Below, piece after piece: positions 21,091-32,520 of a stretch of DNA of 64,000 bases. The first letter of the stretch is position 1, and each line of letters opens with the position of its first letter. The stretch is from assembly GCA_038030265.1 (NCBI GenBank), contig CM075937.1, forward strand, positions 21,948,001 through 22,012,000. Reading direction: 5' to 3'. The notes under the pieces are model-generated. The model was not told the DNA's origin. It searched no databases and was given only the letters and a program-made list of their open reading frames with translations. This DNA is from Corythucha ciliata (taxonomy: Eukaryota; Arthropoda; Insecta; Hemiptera; Tingidae). A program made the translations under genes and the position numbers.

Positions 21091-21469
21091 TATGGTTGCC
21101 AGATCTCCGGTTTTCACCCGGAGTCTCCTGGACTGGGACTCAATCTCCCACGGCCTCCGGTGGGGCCAACATTTCTGCAAAAAAAATCTTAGAATCATTT
21201 TAAGTGAGCGTTATACTTATTTTGTCTATCTCTTGATAGACGGAAGCCGCTATGCAAGGGCCAGTTTTGACCGGAAAATGTTCAAACTACAAAAAAGCCC
21301 CGACGACAAAAATCGCTCCTATACAATCACAAAAATGTTTCCAACAAATAGATCTGGCAAACCAATGGCTCCTCCCCGACCCATCCGCGTGACCTCTAGA
21401 CTCTGTTGATTGCAGCGAATACAAATAATTTAAATATAACCAAACAGCCTGGTTTTCCGTTTACCCATC
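21091..21469. other. Stretch without recognised gene
   Basis: No supported gene; the 105-codon frame overlapping 21092-21409 has no motif. Confidence 0.4.
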
Positions 21470-24400
21470 CGTGAAATTTGATGCTTGCTGCAATTTAACC
21501 AGCAAATTAGTCCGAATTAGGATATACAATTTTTTATTTTACGAGATATTGGACGAAATTGTTGTTAATTTTGCTTCCAAATAACCCAAATGGGCCGAAA
21601 ACTGTTAAATAACCACAGAAATTTGTTATACGCAGCCACGCAATCGCCCAATTGATTGATACATGGCTTGTGTGACAGGCAAAACTACATTTTCAAGCGT
21701 TAAATTGTGGGGATTTTCTCAATCTTAGCCATGAAGTTGGCTCCAGAAATCGTGAATTGGCGTTCTATCTGAGAACTTTGCCTCCTTAATTGAGCCGCCA
21801 ATTATTAGCGTTTATCTCAATTTTAGCAGTGAACATGAGGTTTTTCTAAATGTTAGCAATTGGCAATGAATTTGATTTAGCCACGAATTGGATCTTTGTT
21901 TCCATTTTATCCTTGAATCAACGCTCTTATCCTCTTTGGCAGTAGACTGCAGATTAGTAGCTTTTTTGATGTTTTTGCTACAAAGAAGTCCCAAGAAATC
22001 GTGAATTTGCATTTCCTCAATTTTAGCAGTTAAGAAATGATCTTTCTTCATTTTAGCAGCGAATTATAGCGATTTTTTCTCAGTTTGAGCAGTAAATTAT
22101 TAGCGATGTATTCACATTTATAGCTACGAATTAGCGGTTTCCCTCAATTTTAGCAGCGAATTAGCGCTTTCACTTCATTTTAGCAGCGCATTGGAGCTCT
22201 TCCTCAATGTTAAGCAGCGACTTGGCGATGTGTTGACATAATAGCAATGAATTAGCGCATTTACTCTACTTTAGTTGTGAGATAACGGTTTCCCTCAATT
22301 TCAGTCGCTTAATTTCTGACTCTAAGTCGTGAATTCTCAAGATTTTAGCTCTCTTGAATTTTCTCAATTCAAGATAGATGAGCTATTTTCTCAATTCGAG
22401 CAGCAAATTATCGTTTTTCTCAATTTTAGCAGCGAATTAGTGATGTTTTTACATACTGCGATGAATTAGGGGTTTTTCTCAACTTTAGCTGCGAATTAAC
22501 GTTTTTTTTATTAATTTTAGCCTCGAATAATGAGCGCTTTTTCTCAATTCTAGCAGTGAATTAGCGGTTTTTGCCCATTTCAGCAGGGAATTAGCGCATT
22601 TTATCTCTTTTAGCAGTGAATTAGAGATGAACTTATATTCAGTGATGAATATAAGCGTTTTGTCTTTAGCCGCTGATAACGCTTTTTCTTAATTTTAGCC
22701 CTAAATTAGCCCCAATTTTCGTTTTCGAAGTTGCCTTAAAAAATCTGGAAATGGCTTTGAATGAACGCTTATTCTCTACTTAAGTCGTGAATTAGCGCTT
22801 TTTCTAAAATTTAGTCACGAAGTAGTGTAATTCCTCAATTTTTAAACCTCAAAATAGCCCTAATCACAAAACACACCTCTGCTGTATTTTTAGCGAGAGG
22901 ACAATTTTTATCGCATGACTTGACATTTGACAGTGAATTCCCCTTGGACTTTTGCGGGTCCCACATTTCAATGATTTGCTAGACTTATCACAGGAGACCA
23001 AAATATTAATTTTAGGGCTATAGTATAGTCTGGTTCAGAGGCAAACACTACTGTACGACTATAAAATAAACTGAGCTGACTGAGCTCACAATTCCAACCC
23101 CTCTCCTCTCGCCCATCGAATTGGCGTTGTTTAGATCTAGCAAAGTGTGCAGGATACCCTATACCCCTCTAAGGAGGGTACTCTGATTCCTTCCAGTAGG
23201 ATCCGCACATGGCTGCCTGTCTTAAATGTAATGAACATTCACCCAAAGTTGCCCGTTTTGAGCACGCGGGATTTAGTTATTGAGCCTCTTGGGCTGTTGC
23301 TATAATAAATGGAGAAAAAGCCCACTGTGTGGAAACTAACGCGCTTAAATTCGGCAAAACAATTCAGCGTCACTGGCGGACCTACACGTATCGGGGTCCG
23401 ATATGGAAATCTTCAAGAGGCCCCTAAAAGTCTCTATATTTAATTATACATATAAACCTCTATTGGTAACCTCTGAGGCCTTTTCCTCGTTTTAGCCAAG
23501 GCATTTTCCTTATTTCAGGCAAATTACCGCTCTTTCCACAACCTATCCGCCTACCAGCGCTTATGCCAAGTTTAAGCCGCGAATGTCCCCATTTTAGCCA
23601 CAAATGAGTGCTTTTTGTCAACTTTACCAGCAAATAAGCGCAAGCTAGTCGCGGATTAGCGTGGTAATCCCCCCACCCACCCACCTTATAAATATAAACA
23701 TGCGCTTTGTCTCAACTTCAGCAGCAAAGTAGCTCTTTATCCCGTGAATCAGCGATGTTTCTTAACTTTCCTCGAGTTGTCGTTTTCCACAATCTCAACT
23801 GTAAATTAGCGATTTTTTCTAGCAGGGACCAGGGAATTAGTACTTTACTCAGTTTGAGCTGAAAATTAGCGTTTTACGCAAAATTAGCCGCAAAATAGTG
23901 GTTTTTCTAAATGTTTACGACAAATTAGCATTTTTTTTTTCACCAAAACCATACGCAACGGATTAGCGATTTTTTCTCAGTTTTAGCCGCGAAATCGCGG
24001 GTTTTTCACCCATAGCCATAAATTGACGCTTTTTCTCAATTTTAGCCTCAAAGATGACCGAGAAAGCCATGAATTACCGTACTTCCAATTTTTGACGCAA
24101 ATTGAAAATTTTCTCAATTTTAGCCGAGAATTAGTAGAATTTTCCTCCCTTCAGCCACGAATTAGCGCTTTTTCGTAATTTTAGCAGCGTAGCAGTGTTT
24201 CTAACCCGTGAATTAGCGAATTTCGTTCATTTCAACCACAAATTGGCGTTTTCCGATATTTTAAGTGCACTTTGGCAATTTTTCCATTTCTGGCAGCGTA
24301 TTAGCAATTTTCTTCAATTCCGGCTGATTTTTAACCTTTCTCTTAAAGTTAACCAGAAAAATTACTGATTTTCTCAATATTAGTCGCAAATTAGCAGGTT

Positions 24401-24780
24401 CTTTTCCATTTTAGCACTGCATTAGCATTTTTTTTTTTTTTTTCATTCCATTTTAACTATGGATTAGCGCTTCAGTTTTCTTCAGAAGGCGAGATGGCCG
24501 AATTATAAATTATAACATTCTGTATCCGCGAATTTTTTCCTCAATATTAGCGGCGAGTTAGCGCTTTTTTCAATTTTAGTTGCGTAGAAGCGTTTCCAGC
24601 CTATGAATTCACGAATTTTCTCAATTTTAGCCGCGAATTGGCCTTTTCCTCAATTTTTAGCGGGGAATAGCTCTTTTTCCCTATTTGAGGTGAAAAATAG
24701 TTTTTATTTATTTATTTATTTATTTATGCCGGGCTAATTAGTGATTTTTTCAATATTAGCTGCGTTTATGTTGAGAAAAA
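21470..24780 (+). repeat. Long degenerate 30-bp array (CGCGAATTAGCG type), plus orientation
   Basis: About 3.3 kb of units alternate a T/C-rich half (TTTTTCTCAATTTTAGC) with a core GCGAATTAGCGC. Exact 30-bp spacing is clear at 22130-22200, where consecutive units read GAATTAGCGGTTTCCCTCAA, TTTTAGCAGC, then GAATTAGCGC and so on. Most units differ from one another by many substitutions. An (ATTT)n run lies at about 24704-24727. The segment 23815-24480 has a colinear copy at 53340-54050. Confidence 0.9.
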
Positions 24781-25510
24781 TCCTGTGGCCCGATGGTTTC
24801 GAAAGTGAACCGAAGAGCGTCATCGGGTCAAAACCCACCCGAGGAATTAAGATATCGTCCGAATTTGGGCTGATGCGATGACGAAACCGCTCGAAGAATA
24901 GATCAATTTTCTGCGACCCGATGTTCAGGTCTGTTCGAACCGTTCTTATAGCGGAAACGGAACGAACTCTTCGGCTCACTTTTTTTTGCGTGCTGAAACT
25001 GTCTGATGGGTTTGTTTACTTTATTTGCTAAGAACCGATGGTAAATAGCCCGATGCTTTTGCCCGAACATCATGTGAAAACGTTAAATCATGGAGTGAAA
25101 TAAAGAAGACTCGATTGAGATCAGCACGATGCCTAGACTGGTAATAAAAAAATTACCTGGGGGTTCAAACAAATAAAAATAAATGCCTTATATTCGGCCT
25201 GATGGAGTTTTGCTTAATTGACGAGGATTTTTGCCTGGAAAAATTGGGCTGACGTGAAATAAGTGGCCTGGAGTAAAGAGGTGTTTAATTTTTTGGAGAC
25301 AGTTTAGCAGCACGAGCGCAAGGGTTGTAATGGCTCAGGAAAATAAATATTATTAGGTACCTAAACGTTTAGCTTGGCAATTTTCATATGAAGATTGAAG
25401 TACTAAATTTAATATGTGAATTAATATTTACAATATCATCGGGTCAATTCAGTTTTTCTTCGGTCGATTTCGTTGTACGAACCGATGAACTAACTTTCCA
25501 CCACCCAATG
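24781..25510. other. Non-array segment with possible unrecognised exon
   Basis: This stretch interrupts the arrays. A minus-strand frame at 24734-24979 and a plus-strand frame around 24790-24880 have mixed protein-like composition but no motif I recognise. The phrase AACCGATG recurs. Confidence 0.3.

Positions 25511-25555
<45 letters not shown>
25511..25555 (+). repeat. A(45) homopolymer
   Basis: Forty-five consecutive A directly upstream of a protein-like open frame. If transcribed and translated it would encode a lysine run. Its length is likely to vary between alleles and sequencing reads. Confidence 0.95.
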
Positions 25556-25556
<1 letters not shown>

Positions 25557-25988
25557 AACGACAAAAAAACCGCTGACGCTTCTAATTCGTTCGAAGGGTT
25601 ATGGGGAAGCTCTGGATCGTTCGAATCTCCCCTTAAGAGAAAAGCAGCTAGGTTCATTATGAACCGATGGGGGTCAGTGGAGGGGCTCAACCTTCACGAT
25701 TCGAGTAACGGTTTTTTCCCTAACGCATTGAAGTGTCGCGAGTGTTGGTGTACATGTGGATCCAGAAAGCTTCATCTGACCCTCTATTTCTTACCACTTC
25801 TTCGTTTCTCGTTCATCACGTGTTCGGTCTGTGATCTGTGAGTACTACTCTACTGATACTAGTAGTTTATCGCATGATATCATTTTTCATAATTTCAATA
25901 AATTATGTTTGACATTTTCAGATCGGCGGTCAGGCCAAAGCCCACCGAAGATTGTGCATCGAGTGAAAACTCTGACTCAGACCAATGA
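25556..25988 (+). CDS. Possible 3' end of an unrecognised gene, two exons
   Basis: One frame stays open from the poly-A run through NNDKKTADASNSFEGLWG, a basic LKRKAARF segment and a Cys-rich KCRECWCTCGSRKLHL ... ITCSVCD. A GTGAGT donor follows at 25838. An acceptor TTTTCAG ends at 25921, and exon 2 continues in phase to SSENSDSDQ and a stop at 25986-25988. The clean phase join and acidic end suggest real coding sequence. The paired Cys residues could form a zinc site; this is inference. The 5' end is unresolved: in the exon frame a TGA precedes the poly-A run, while the neighbouring frame gives an ATG directly before it. Its function is unknown, and a transposon origin is possible. Confidence 0.4.
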
Positions 25989-26254
25989 TGTTGTTTAATT
26001 TAAAATGTTTATTTTTTTCATTGATATAATAATATTATATGTATTATAAATAATATTGATATAATAAATTATCATTTGTTCATTGAATGTTGGCATTAAC
26101 TTTAGGTAATTTAAATGATTTTTTTTAGTTGAAACATTCTTATTTTTATTGTTAACACTTGCCGACTAGTTTCGGAGAATGCACCCTATTATCAAGACGT
26201 GTTTTTGAAATTTTTCAAGATTTAGTGATTTCCCCCAATCTGGCCACGGGTTTC

Positions 26255-27324
26255 TCAATTTTAGCCTCAAAGATGACCAAGAAAGCCGTAAATTAGCGTA
26301 CTTCCAATTTTTGACGCAAATTGAAAATTTTCTCAATTTTAGCCTCAAAGATGACCAAGAAAGCCGTAAATTAGCGTACTTCCAATTTTTGACGCAAATT
26401 GAAAATTTTCTCAATTTTAGCCTCAAAGATGACCAAGAAAGCCGTAAATTAGCGTACTTCCAATTTTTGACGCAAATTGAAAATTTTCTCAATTTTAGCC
26501 TCAAAGATGACCAAGAAAGCCGTAAATTAGCGTACTTCCAATTTTTGACGCAAATTGAAAATTTTCTCAATTTTAGCCTCAAAGATGACCAAGAAAGCCG
26601 TAAATTAGCGTACTTCCAATTTTTGACGCAAATTGAAAATTTTCTCAATTTTAGCCTCAAAGATGACCAAGAAAGCCGTAAATTAGCGTACTTCCAATTT
26701 TTGACGCAAATTGAAAATTTTCTCAATTTTAGCCGCGAATTGGTCTTTTCCTCAATTTTAGCCTCAAAGATGACCAAGAAAGCCGTAAATTAGCGTACTT
26801 CCAATTTTTGACGCAAATTGAAAATTTTCTCAATTTTAGCCGCGAATTGGTCTTTTCCTCAATTTTAGCCGCGAATTGGTCTTTTCCTCAATTTTAGCCG
26901 CGAATTGGTCTTTTCCTCAATTTTAGCCGCGAATTGGTCTTTTCCTCAATTTTAGCCTCAAAGATGACCAAGAAAGCCGTAAATTAGCGTACTTCCAATT
27001 TTTGACGCAAATTGAAAATTTTCTCAATTTTAGCCGCGAATTGGTCTTTTCCTCAATTTTAGCCGCGAATTGGTCTTTTCCTCAATTTTAGCCTCAAAGA
27101 TGACCAAGAAAGCCGTAAATTAGCGTACTTCCAATTTTTGACGCAAATTGAAAATTTTCTCAATTTTAGCCGCGAATTGGTCTTTTCCTCAATTTTAGCC
27201 GCGAATTGGTCTTTTCCTCAATTTTAGCCTCAAAGATGACCAAGAAAGCCGTAAATTAGCGTACTTCCAATTTTTGACGCAAATTGAAAATTTTCTCAAT
27301 TTTAGCCGCGAATTGGTCTTTTCC
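26255..27324 (+). repeat. Higher-order tandem array of identical 78-bp and 29-bp units
   Basis: Two unit types start with TCAATTTTAGCC. Unit A is 78 bp (continues TCAAAGATGACC) and unit B is 29 bp (continues GCGAATTGGTCTTTTCC). From 26255 the order is six A, one B, A, four B, A, two B, A, two B, A, B. Copies are identical or nearly so, unlike the surrounding decayed array. Because 78 is a multiple of three, long open frames of 160-203 codons appear on both strands; they are artefacts. Confidence 0.95.
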
Positions 27325-27539
27325 TCAATTTTTAGCGGGGAATAGCTCTTTTTCCCTATTTGAGGTGGAAAAATAGTTTTTATTTATTTATGCCGGGCTA
27401 ATTAGTGATTTTTTCAATATTAGCTGCGTTTATGTTTTTGTTTTACATTTCAGTACCGCATTGGCATTTTTTCCTTCAATTTTTGCTATGGATTACCGTT
27501 TATTGTTGAGTTTTTTGCCTCGAACAGAAGTGTTTTGTT

Positions 27540-28080
27540 TTTGAAATATTTCAAGATTTAGTGATTTCCCCCAATCTGGCCACGGGCCTCAAAGATGACC
27601 AAGAAAGCCGTAAATTAGCGTACTTCCAATTTTTGACGCAAATTGAAAATTTTCTCAATTTTAGCCTCAAAGATGACCAAGAAAGCCGTAAATTAGCGTA
27701 CTTCCAATTTTTGACGCAAATTGAAAATTTTCTCAATTTTAGCCGCGAATTGGTCTTTTCCTCAATTTTAGCCTCAAAGATGACCAAGAAAGCCGTAAAT
27801 TAGCGTACTTCCAATTTTTGACGCAAATTGAAAATTTTCTCAATTTTAGCCGCGAATTGGTCTTTTCCTCAATTTTAGCCGAGAATTAGTAATTTTCCTC
27901 CCTTCAGCCGCGAATTAGCGCTTTTTCGTAATCTTAGCAGCGTAGCAGCGTTTATAACCCGTGAATTAGCGCTTTTTCGTAATCTTAGCAGCGTAGCAGC
28001 GTTTATAACCCGTGAATTAGCGCTTTTTCGTAATCTTAGCAGCGTAGCAGCGTTTATAACCCGTGAATTAGCGCTTTTTC
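27540..28080 (+). repeat. Second higher-order block and 51-bp units
   Basis: A copy of the entry sequence (GATTTCCCCCAATCTGGCC) at about 27555 is followed by a truncated A unit, A at 27655, B, A at 27762 and B. After that a 51-bp unit carrying GAATTAGCGCTTTTTCGTAA repeats at 27912, 27963, 28014 and 28065. It parallels the 24.0-24.2 kb segment. Confidence 0.9.
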
Positions 28081-28206
28081 GTAATCTCTCAATTTTAGCA
28101 GCGCAGTAAGGTTTCTATCGTTTGTATTTGCGATTTTCCTCCATTTTAGCCTTGAATTAGCGTTTTCCTCGTTTTCAGCTACAGGTTAGCCATTTCTTTT
28201 TTTTCA

Positions 28207-28435
28207 ATAGAAAATGAGAGAGATGTGGTCCACACTCACAAATGAATTTTATTATTAAGCAGAGCGATTTTGGCTTACGCAATTCTCAATGTCAGCCTTG
28301 TTCCAAGGACGTCTTCCACGCTATAACTCATTGCCAGTCTTGAAACATGGCTGGCATTGGCGTAAGCCGAAACCGCTCCGCCTAATAATAAAATTCGTTT
28401 GTGAGTGTGGACCGAATATCTATTTCATTTTCTAT
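28207..28435. mobile_element. 229-bp MITE inside the array
   Basis: ATAGAAAATGA at the left mirrors TCATTTTCTAT at the right. The inverted arms extend about 60 bp through GGTCCACACTCACAAA and TTTTATTATTA to GGCTTACGC. No coding content. Confidence 0.85.
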
Positions 28436-28466
28436 CGTGAAAACGCTCACCACAACGCCTAAATAC

Positions 28467-28503
<37 letters not shown>

Positions 28504-29300
28504 CCATTCATTTTTAGCAGCGAATTAGCACTTTTTCCCAGTTTGAATTCAAAATTAGTGTTTTTTTTGTTTTTTTAAATGTTAGTTACCCTAATTAATA
28601 TACGTATGTTTTCAATGTTGGCCGCATTGTTTTTTTTATTTTAGTCCCACAAAAGCAATTTTTTTCTACTTTCTGCTATATGGATGAACGCTGTTTCTCA
28701 GTTTGAGCCTCGAATTTTTCAGATACGGATTTGCGTTTTCTCAAGTTCAACCGTGAATTAGTGATTTTCTTCATTTTCATATTCGCGAGTTCACACTTAT
28801 CCTCAACTTCATCCGTGAATTAGTGATTTTTCTGAATTTCAGCAGTGAAATAGCATTTTTAAATGATTTTGCTGCGAATCAGCATAATCTATTCTCTTTT
28901 TTTATACGCGAATGGATGATTTGTCGCCATTTCAGTTGTGAATTTGCCATTTTGACCCAATTTTAATCCGAATTAGCGTTGTTTTTGTCAATATTAGCCG
29001 CGATGTTTTTTTTACTTGTACAACCTTGAATTAGTTGCGTGTAATCTCAATTGTAGCCTCGGGCTTGGCCCAAAAACAACACTTTTGCATTGATTTCTAC
29101 ATTTTATCCGCGGAATGGCCGTCATACACTGCGAATCGACGATTTTTTCTCAATTTCTGTCTGGAAGTTGCATCGTGAGAACACGAATCAGCGCTTTTTC
29201 GCAGTTATAGCCACGAGTATTAGCGCTTTTTCCTAAGTTTTTGCCGCGTCAGCCAGTTGTAAATTGCCGATCGGTACATTAGTGCGCTTAAGGACCTAAC
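28436..29300 (+). repeat. Continuation of the 30-bp array
   Basis: Decayed CGAATTAGCG units resume after a T run of about 33 bases at 28470-28503 and fade out near 29250. Confidence 0.75.
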
Positions 29301-29660
29301 GAAACTGGGGACGGCCTGTGTTCTCTATTTGATCCATGAATTTCCCTCAAGACGGCGCAAATTTCTGTATTTCAGCCACCAGAATAGAACTCTCGAGGGC
29401 TTAATCGAATAGTCAGCCCTCACACTCTTTGCTCATATCACTTGTAACGTTATATTCTCCAGCCCGCGTAGGTCGGATTTAGACTGAAATTCGCAGAAAG
29501 AAGTCAAATCGCTGTCCAACCTTTTCAAACGAATGAACCATTTTTCATTACCTATTTCATTTTGCCGTACCTATTTAAGCTTTTCGGGGGCCCCGCCTGA
29601 CAGAGGGCCCGGGGCGGTCGGCCCCCCTCGCTACTACCTCGGTGCGCTACTGTTCAGCGT
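29120..29660 (+). repeat. Non-array terminal module of a dispersed repeat, copy 1
   Basis: The segment from AATCAGCGCTTTTTCGCAG through TAATGCGCTTAAGG-like text, ATATCACTTGTAACGTTATG-like text and CTTTTCGGGGGCCCC to ACTACCTCGGT closely parallels 54280-54765. It marks a shared end of the array-bearing repeat. Confidence 0.8.
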
Positions 29661-32520
29661 TCTTTTTTTTCTTTGGTGGACATTTTTTTTAATCCAGCAC
29701 GTGGGGCCATAAATTATACCTCTTAGGAGTTTCGGGTATAAAAAGTGTCACACAGTGAAAACAGTTCATTGTGGAGACGACGCTAAAAATGTTTATCGTT
29801 TTCAAATCAAATAAAAGTTGGCGTAGGTGATTTGTGAATGTTTCATTTTCACATTTTACAATAAACCCGAACGTGTAATAAAGGGTGGGAAGGGTAGGGG
29901 AAGGTCGTGTCCTCCAGACTTTCTCTTGAAGGATGTTGAAGGTGAACGTTCATGTGAAGAGACGTTTTCTATAGAATTTTTGATTACCTGGGCATTCTTT
30001 CAGGAAGCTGTGAGGGGCTCTCCCATTTACTTTTAAAGTGCATTTTCCATTATTTGCTGCATTTTAAACTGGGGTTTCCGTTGTTTTTAACGATATTCAA
30101 ACCTGTGAAGCAAAGCACAATGTTTTAGCATTCAACGACGTGTAAAGCCCTTATCTGTACTTTCACCACCTATTTGCTCATACTCTTCTCTTTTTTTTCC
30201 CTCGAAAACAAAAGTTTGAGTTACCTCATTTACGAAACTATACTGCCCCCTTATATCCTTCCCTTTCGAAACCAACAACTCACTTTTCCCAATTCCTTCA
30301 CCAATTGTCTAGTTTAATCAATTATAAGGAAGATCTCGAACACACCGTCCATTCACCCTTAATTCTCAACAACTTCTCACCCCTCCTCCAAGCACCCTGT
30401 TATCCACGATTTTTTTTTTTTTTTTTGTTCTTGTCTGGGCCACTTAAATCAATTTATCTGTCTCGTCTCACTTGTCTTTTTCTTATAAAACTTGACTCGA
30501 CGTCGGTTGTGGGTGTCTGTCGGTTAGCCCGGGGAAGAAGGTTAGTCTCACGGATTAAACACAGTCGTTTTTTTTTGCTTAAAACAATAGAATTGGGCGT
30601 TCTATTTCTCGTGTATTGTTAACACGTTTTTTTTCGTCACACATCACTATCATTTAAACAGAACAAGAGTAAAATGGTTAATTGAATTAGGGGAGTGTTG
30701 AAAATCTTTATCAGAATTTTACTATCAAGGTTGTTGCGTAAACATTAGTTTCAAGCGTGGGGAAGGATCAAGAAACAGGAAGTAATTTTTTTTCAGACTG
30801 GGGACTTTTTTTTTTACAAGCAAATAAGAAAAACGTACGAATCATCCCTAAAATGGCCTAAAAAATAAATGTAAAAAAAAAAAACTTAAGAGTTTCTCTC
30901 CGGACTATTTGGTACCAACCGTCTATGGCTTTTGAATACCAAGTTTTTTCCTTCTTTAAAGCGGGCAATAAAAATAGGCGGCTGGAAGCACTTTTTTCTT
31001 TTACAGATCAACGTTTTCCACGCGAAATTTACCTCGAAACTTCACCCCCCCCCCGCACCTCGAACTCCGTAGAAATATTCTGACTTTTTAAAGGTTTTTT
31101 TTTTGCTTTCCATTCAACCCCTTTCTTTGTCCCTCCCTTTTACTTCACCTGGTAAATCGTGACAGCTTTGCGTTTGACAGAAAGGGAAATAATCAGTTTT
31201 CAAACAGTTTCCATGTTTGGGTTAGCGAAAAATCTTTCCCTTTTTTTTCTTCTTCTTCTTCTTCACTTCCTAGGAAGGAAGTCGTGATGTCAGTTAGGAC
31301 AAAGGTCACTAACGCATTAACCAGAGAAGAAAAAAAATGCCGAAAAAAAGAAATAAACCGCCGCGCCGCGTCGCCGTGCTCCCCTGAGAAAGCAATCAAC
31401 GGAAAGCGAGGGAAAAAACTTTTTTTCTTCTTTTTTTTTTTTTTTACTTTTGTTAATGGAGGAAGAAGGTCCTTTGGCTAAAAGCCAGTAACTTTCTTTT
31501 CACTCTTCTCCCCCACCACCACTTTTTGAATGAAGTGATTCTTTTTTTTTTTAATTCATCATAATACCGATACTGATTCATCAATTACACAATGGAAAGA
31601 AGGGGACCAACCAAAAACAAAAGTTTTTGCGATAATCCCCCCCCACCCTCTCCACTACAAACATGAATCAATGATGTCGATTGCTTCACGTCTTAAGTTC
31701 GAGGAATTTCTAAAAATTATTGATTTGATACGCGGACTATAAATTAATGGATAGCAAAGGGATGATTCGACAGCGATAATGGCTGTACATTTGTAGGCGT
31801 CCGTACTTGAGGTTGGCCTTCGTTTACAGCAATCAAGTATTTATTGACTGATAATATACCAAAGGCGAGTTTTAATAAAAAGTAAAAGGAACTTCGCGGA
31901 TGGTGCAACCAATGAGACCTCTGAAGATTTTCAATAGAGTTTTTTGGAGGTGGTGTTGGGAGAAGTCGTGGAGAAAAAAGGTTGACAGCGTTTTACTTGA
32001 TGTGCGCCTAATGAAGGCCGCGGATGACCAGTTTCGGGGTCTTCACCGTCAGTCATGGGCGGCAGAGGCGTAGAGTTGTAGAGTTTAGGTTTTCATTGGA
32101 GGGGGGGGGGCGATGGGCAAAATTAGTTGGGCATAGATGGGCGGGGTAAGTATTAAAATTTCGCAGTATCTAATTGAAGAAAAACAAAATAATGTAGGTA
32201 ACTGAGCACAAAACGTATAAGAACAAACATCACATATTTGAACTGGGGAATCGAACTGGAGAATAAGGAGCGTCTGGTTGTCATCACCACGGTGATTTGG
32301 CACCATTCCACAATTTTCAGTGCATGTGACTTCGAGAATTGATTTCGCTAGTGTTCAGCAAATTGTGTCGCTGATTATTGCACGAAATCACTACTCTGAG
32401 AAGGCGCACTCATGTGTTGTTCGTGGGGCCAATACGTGGCGAAATGCTTAGAAAAAGCGATACATTTGTGATTAAAAGTAAACAAAAGCGATAATTATCG
32501 GTATCTGGATGCAACTTTAA
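29661..32520. other. Stretch without recognised gene
   Basis: AT-rich with long T, A and C runs (for example near 30411, 31429, 31640 and 32100). Frames of 65-105 codons mostly read through homopolymers. No element ends or gene models can be supported. Confidence 0.45.

Noticed and set aside
26166..26793. Open frames of 160-203 codons on both strands with a 26-residue internal repeat
   Set aside because: They arise because the 78-bp tandem unit is divisible by three and lacks stops in one frame per strand. Open frames on both strands over the same repeat mark non-coding satellite.
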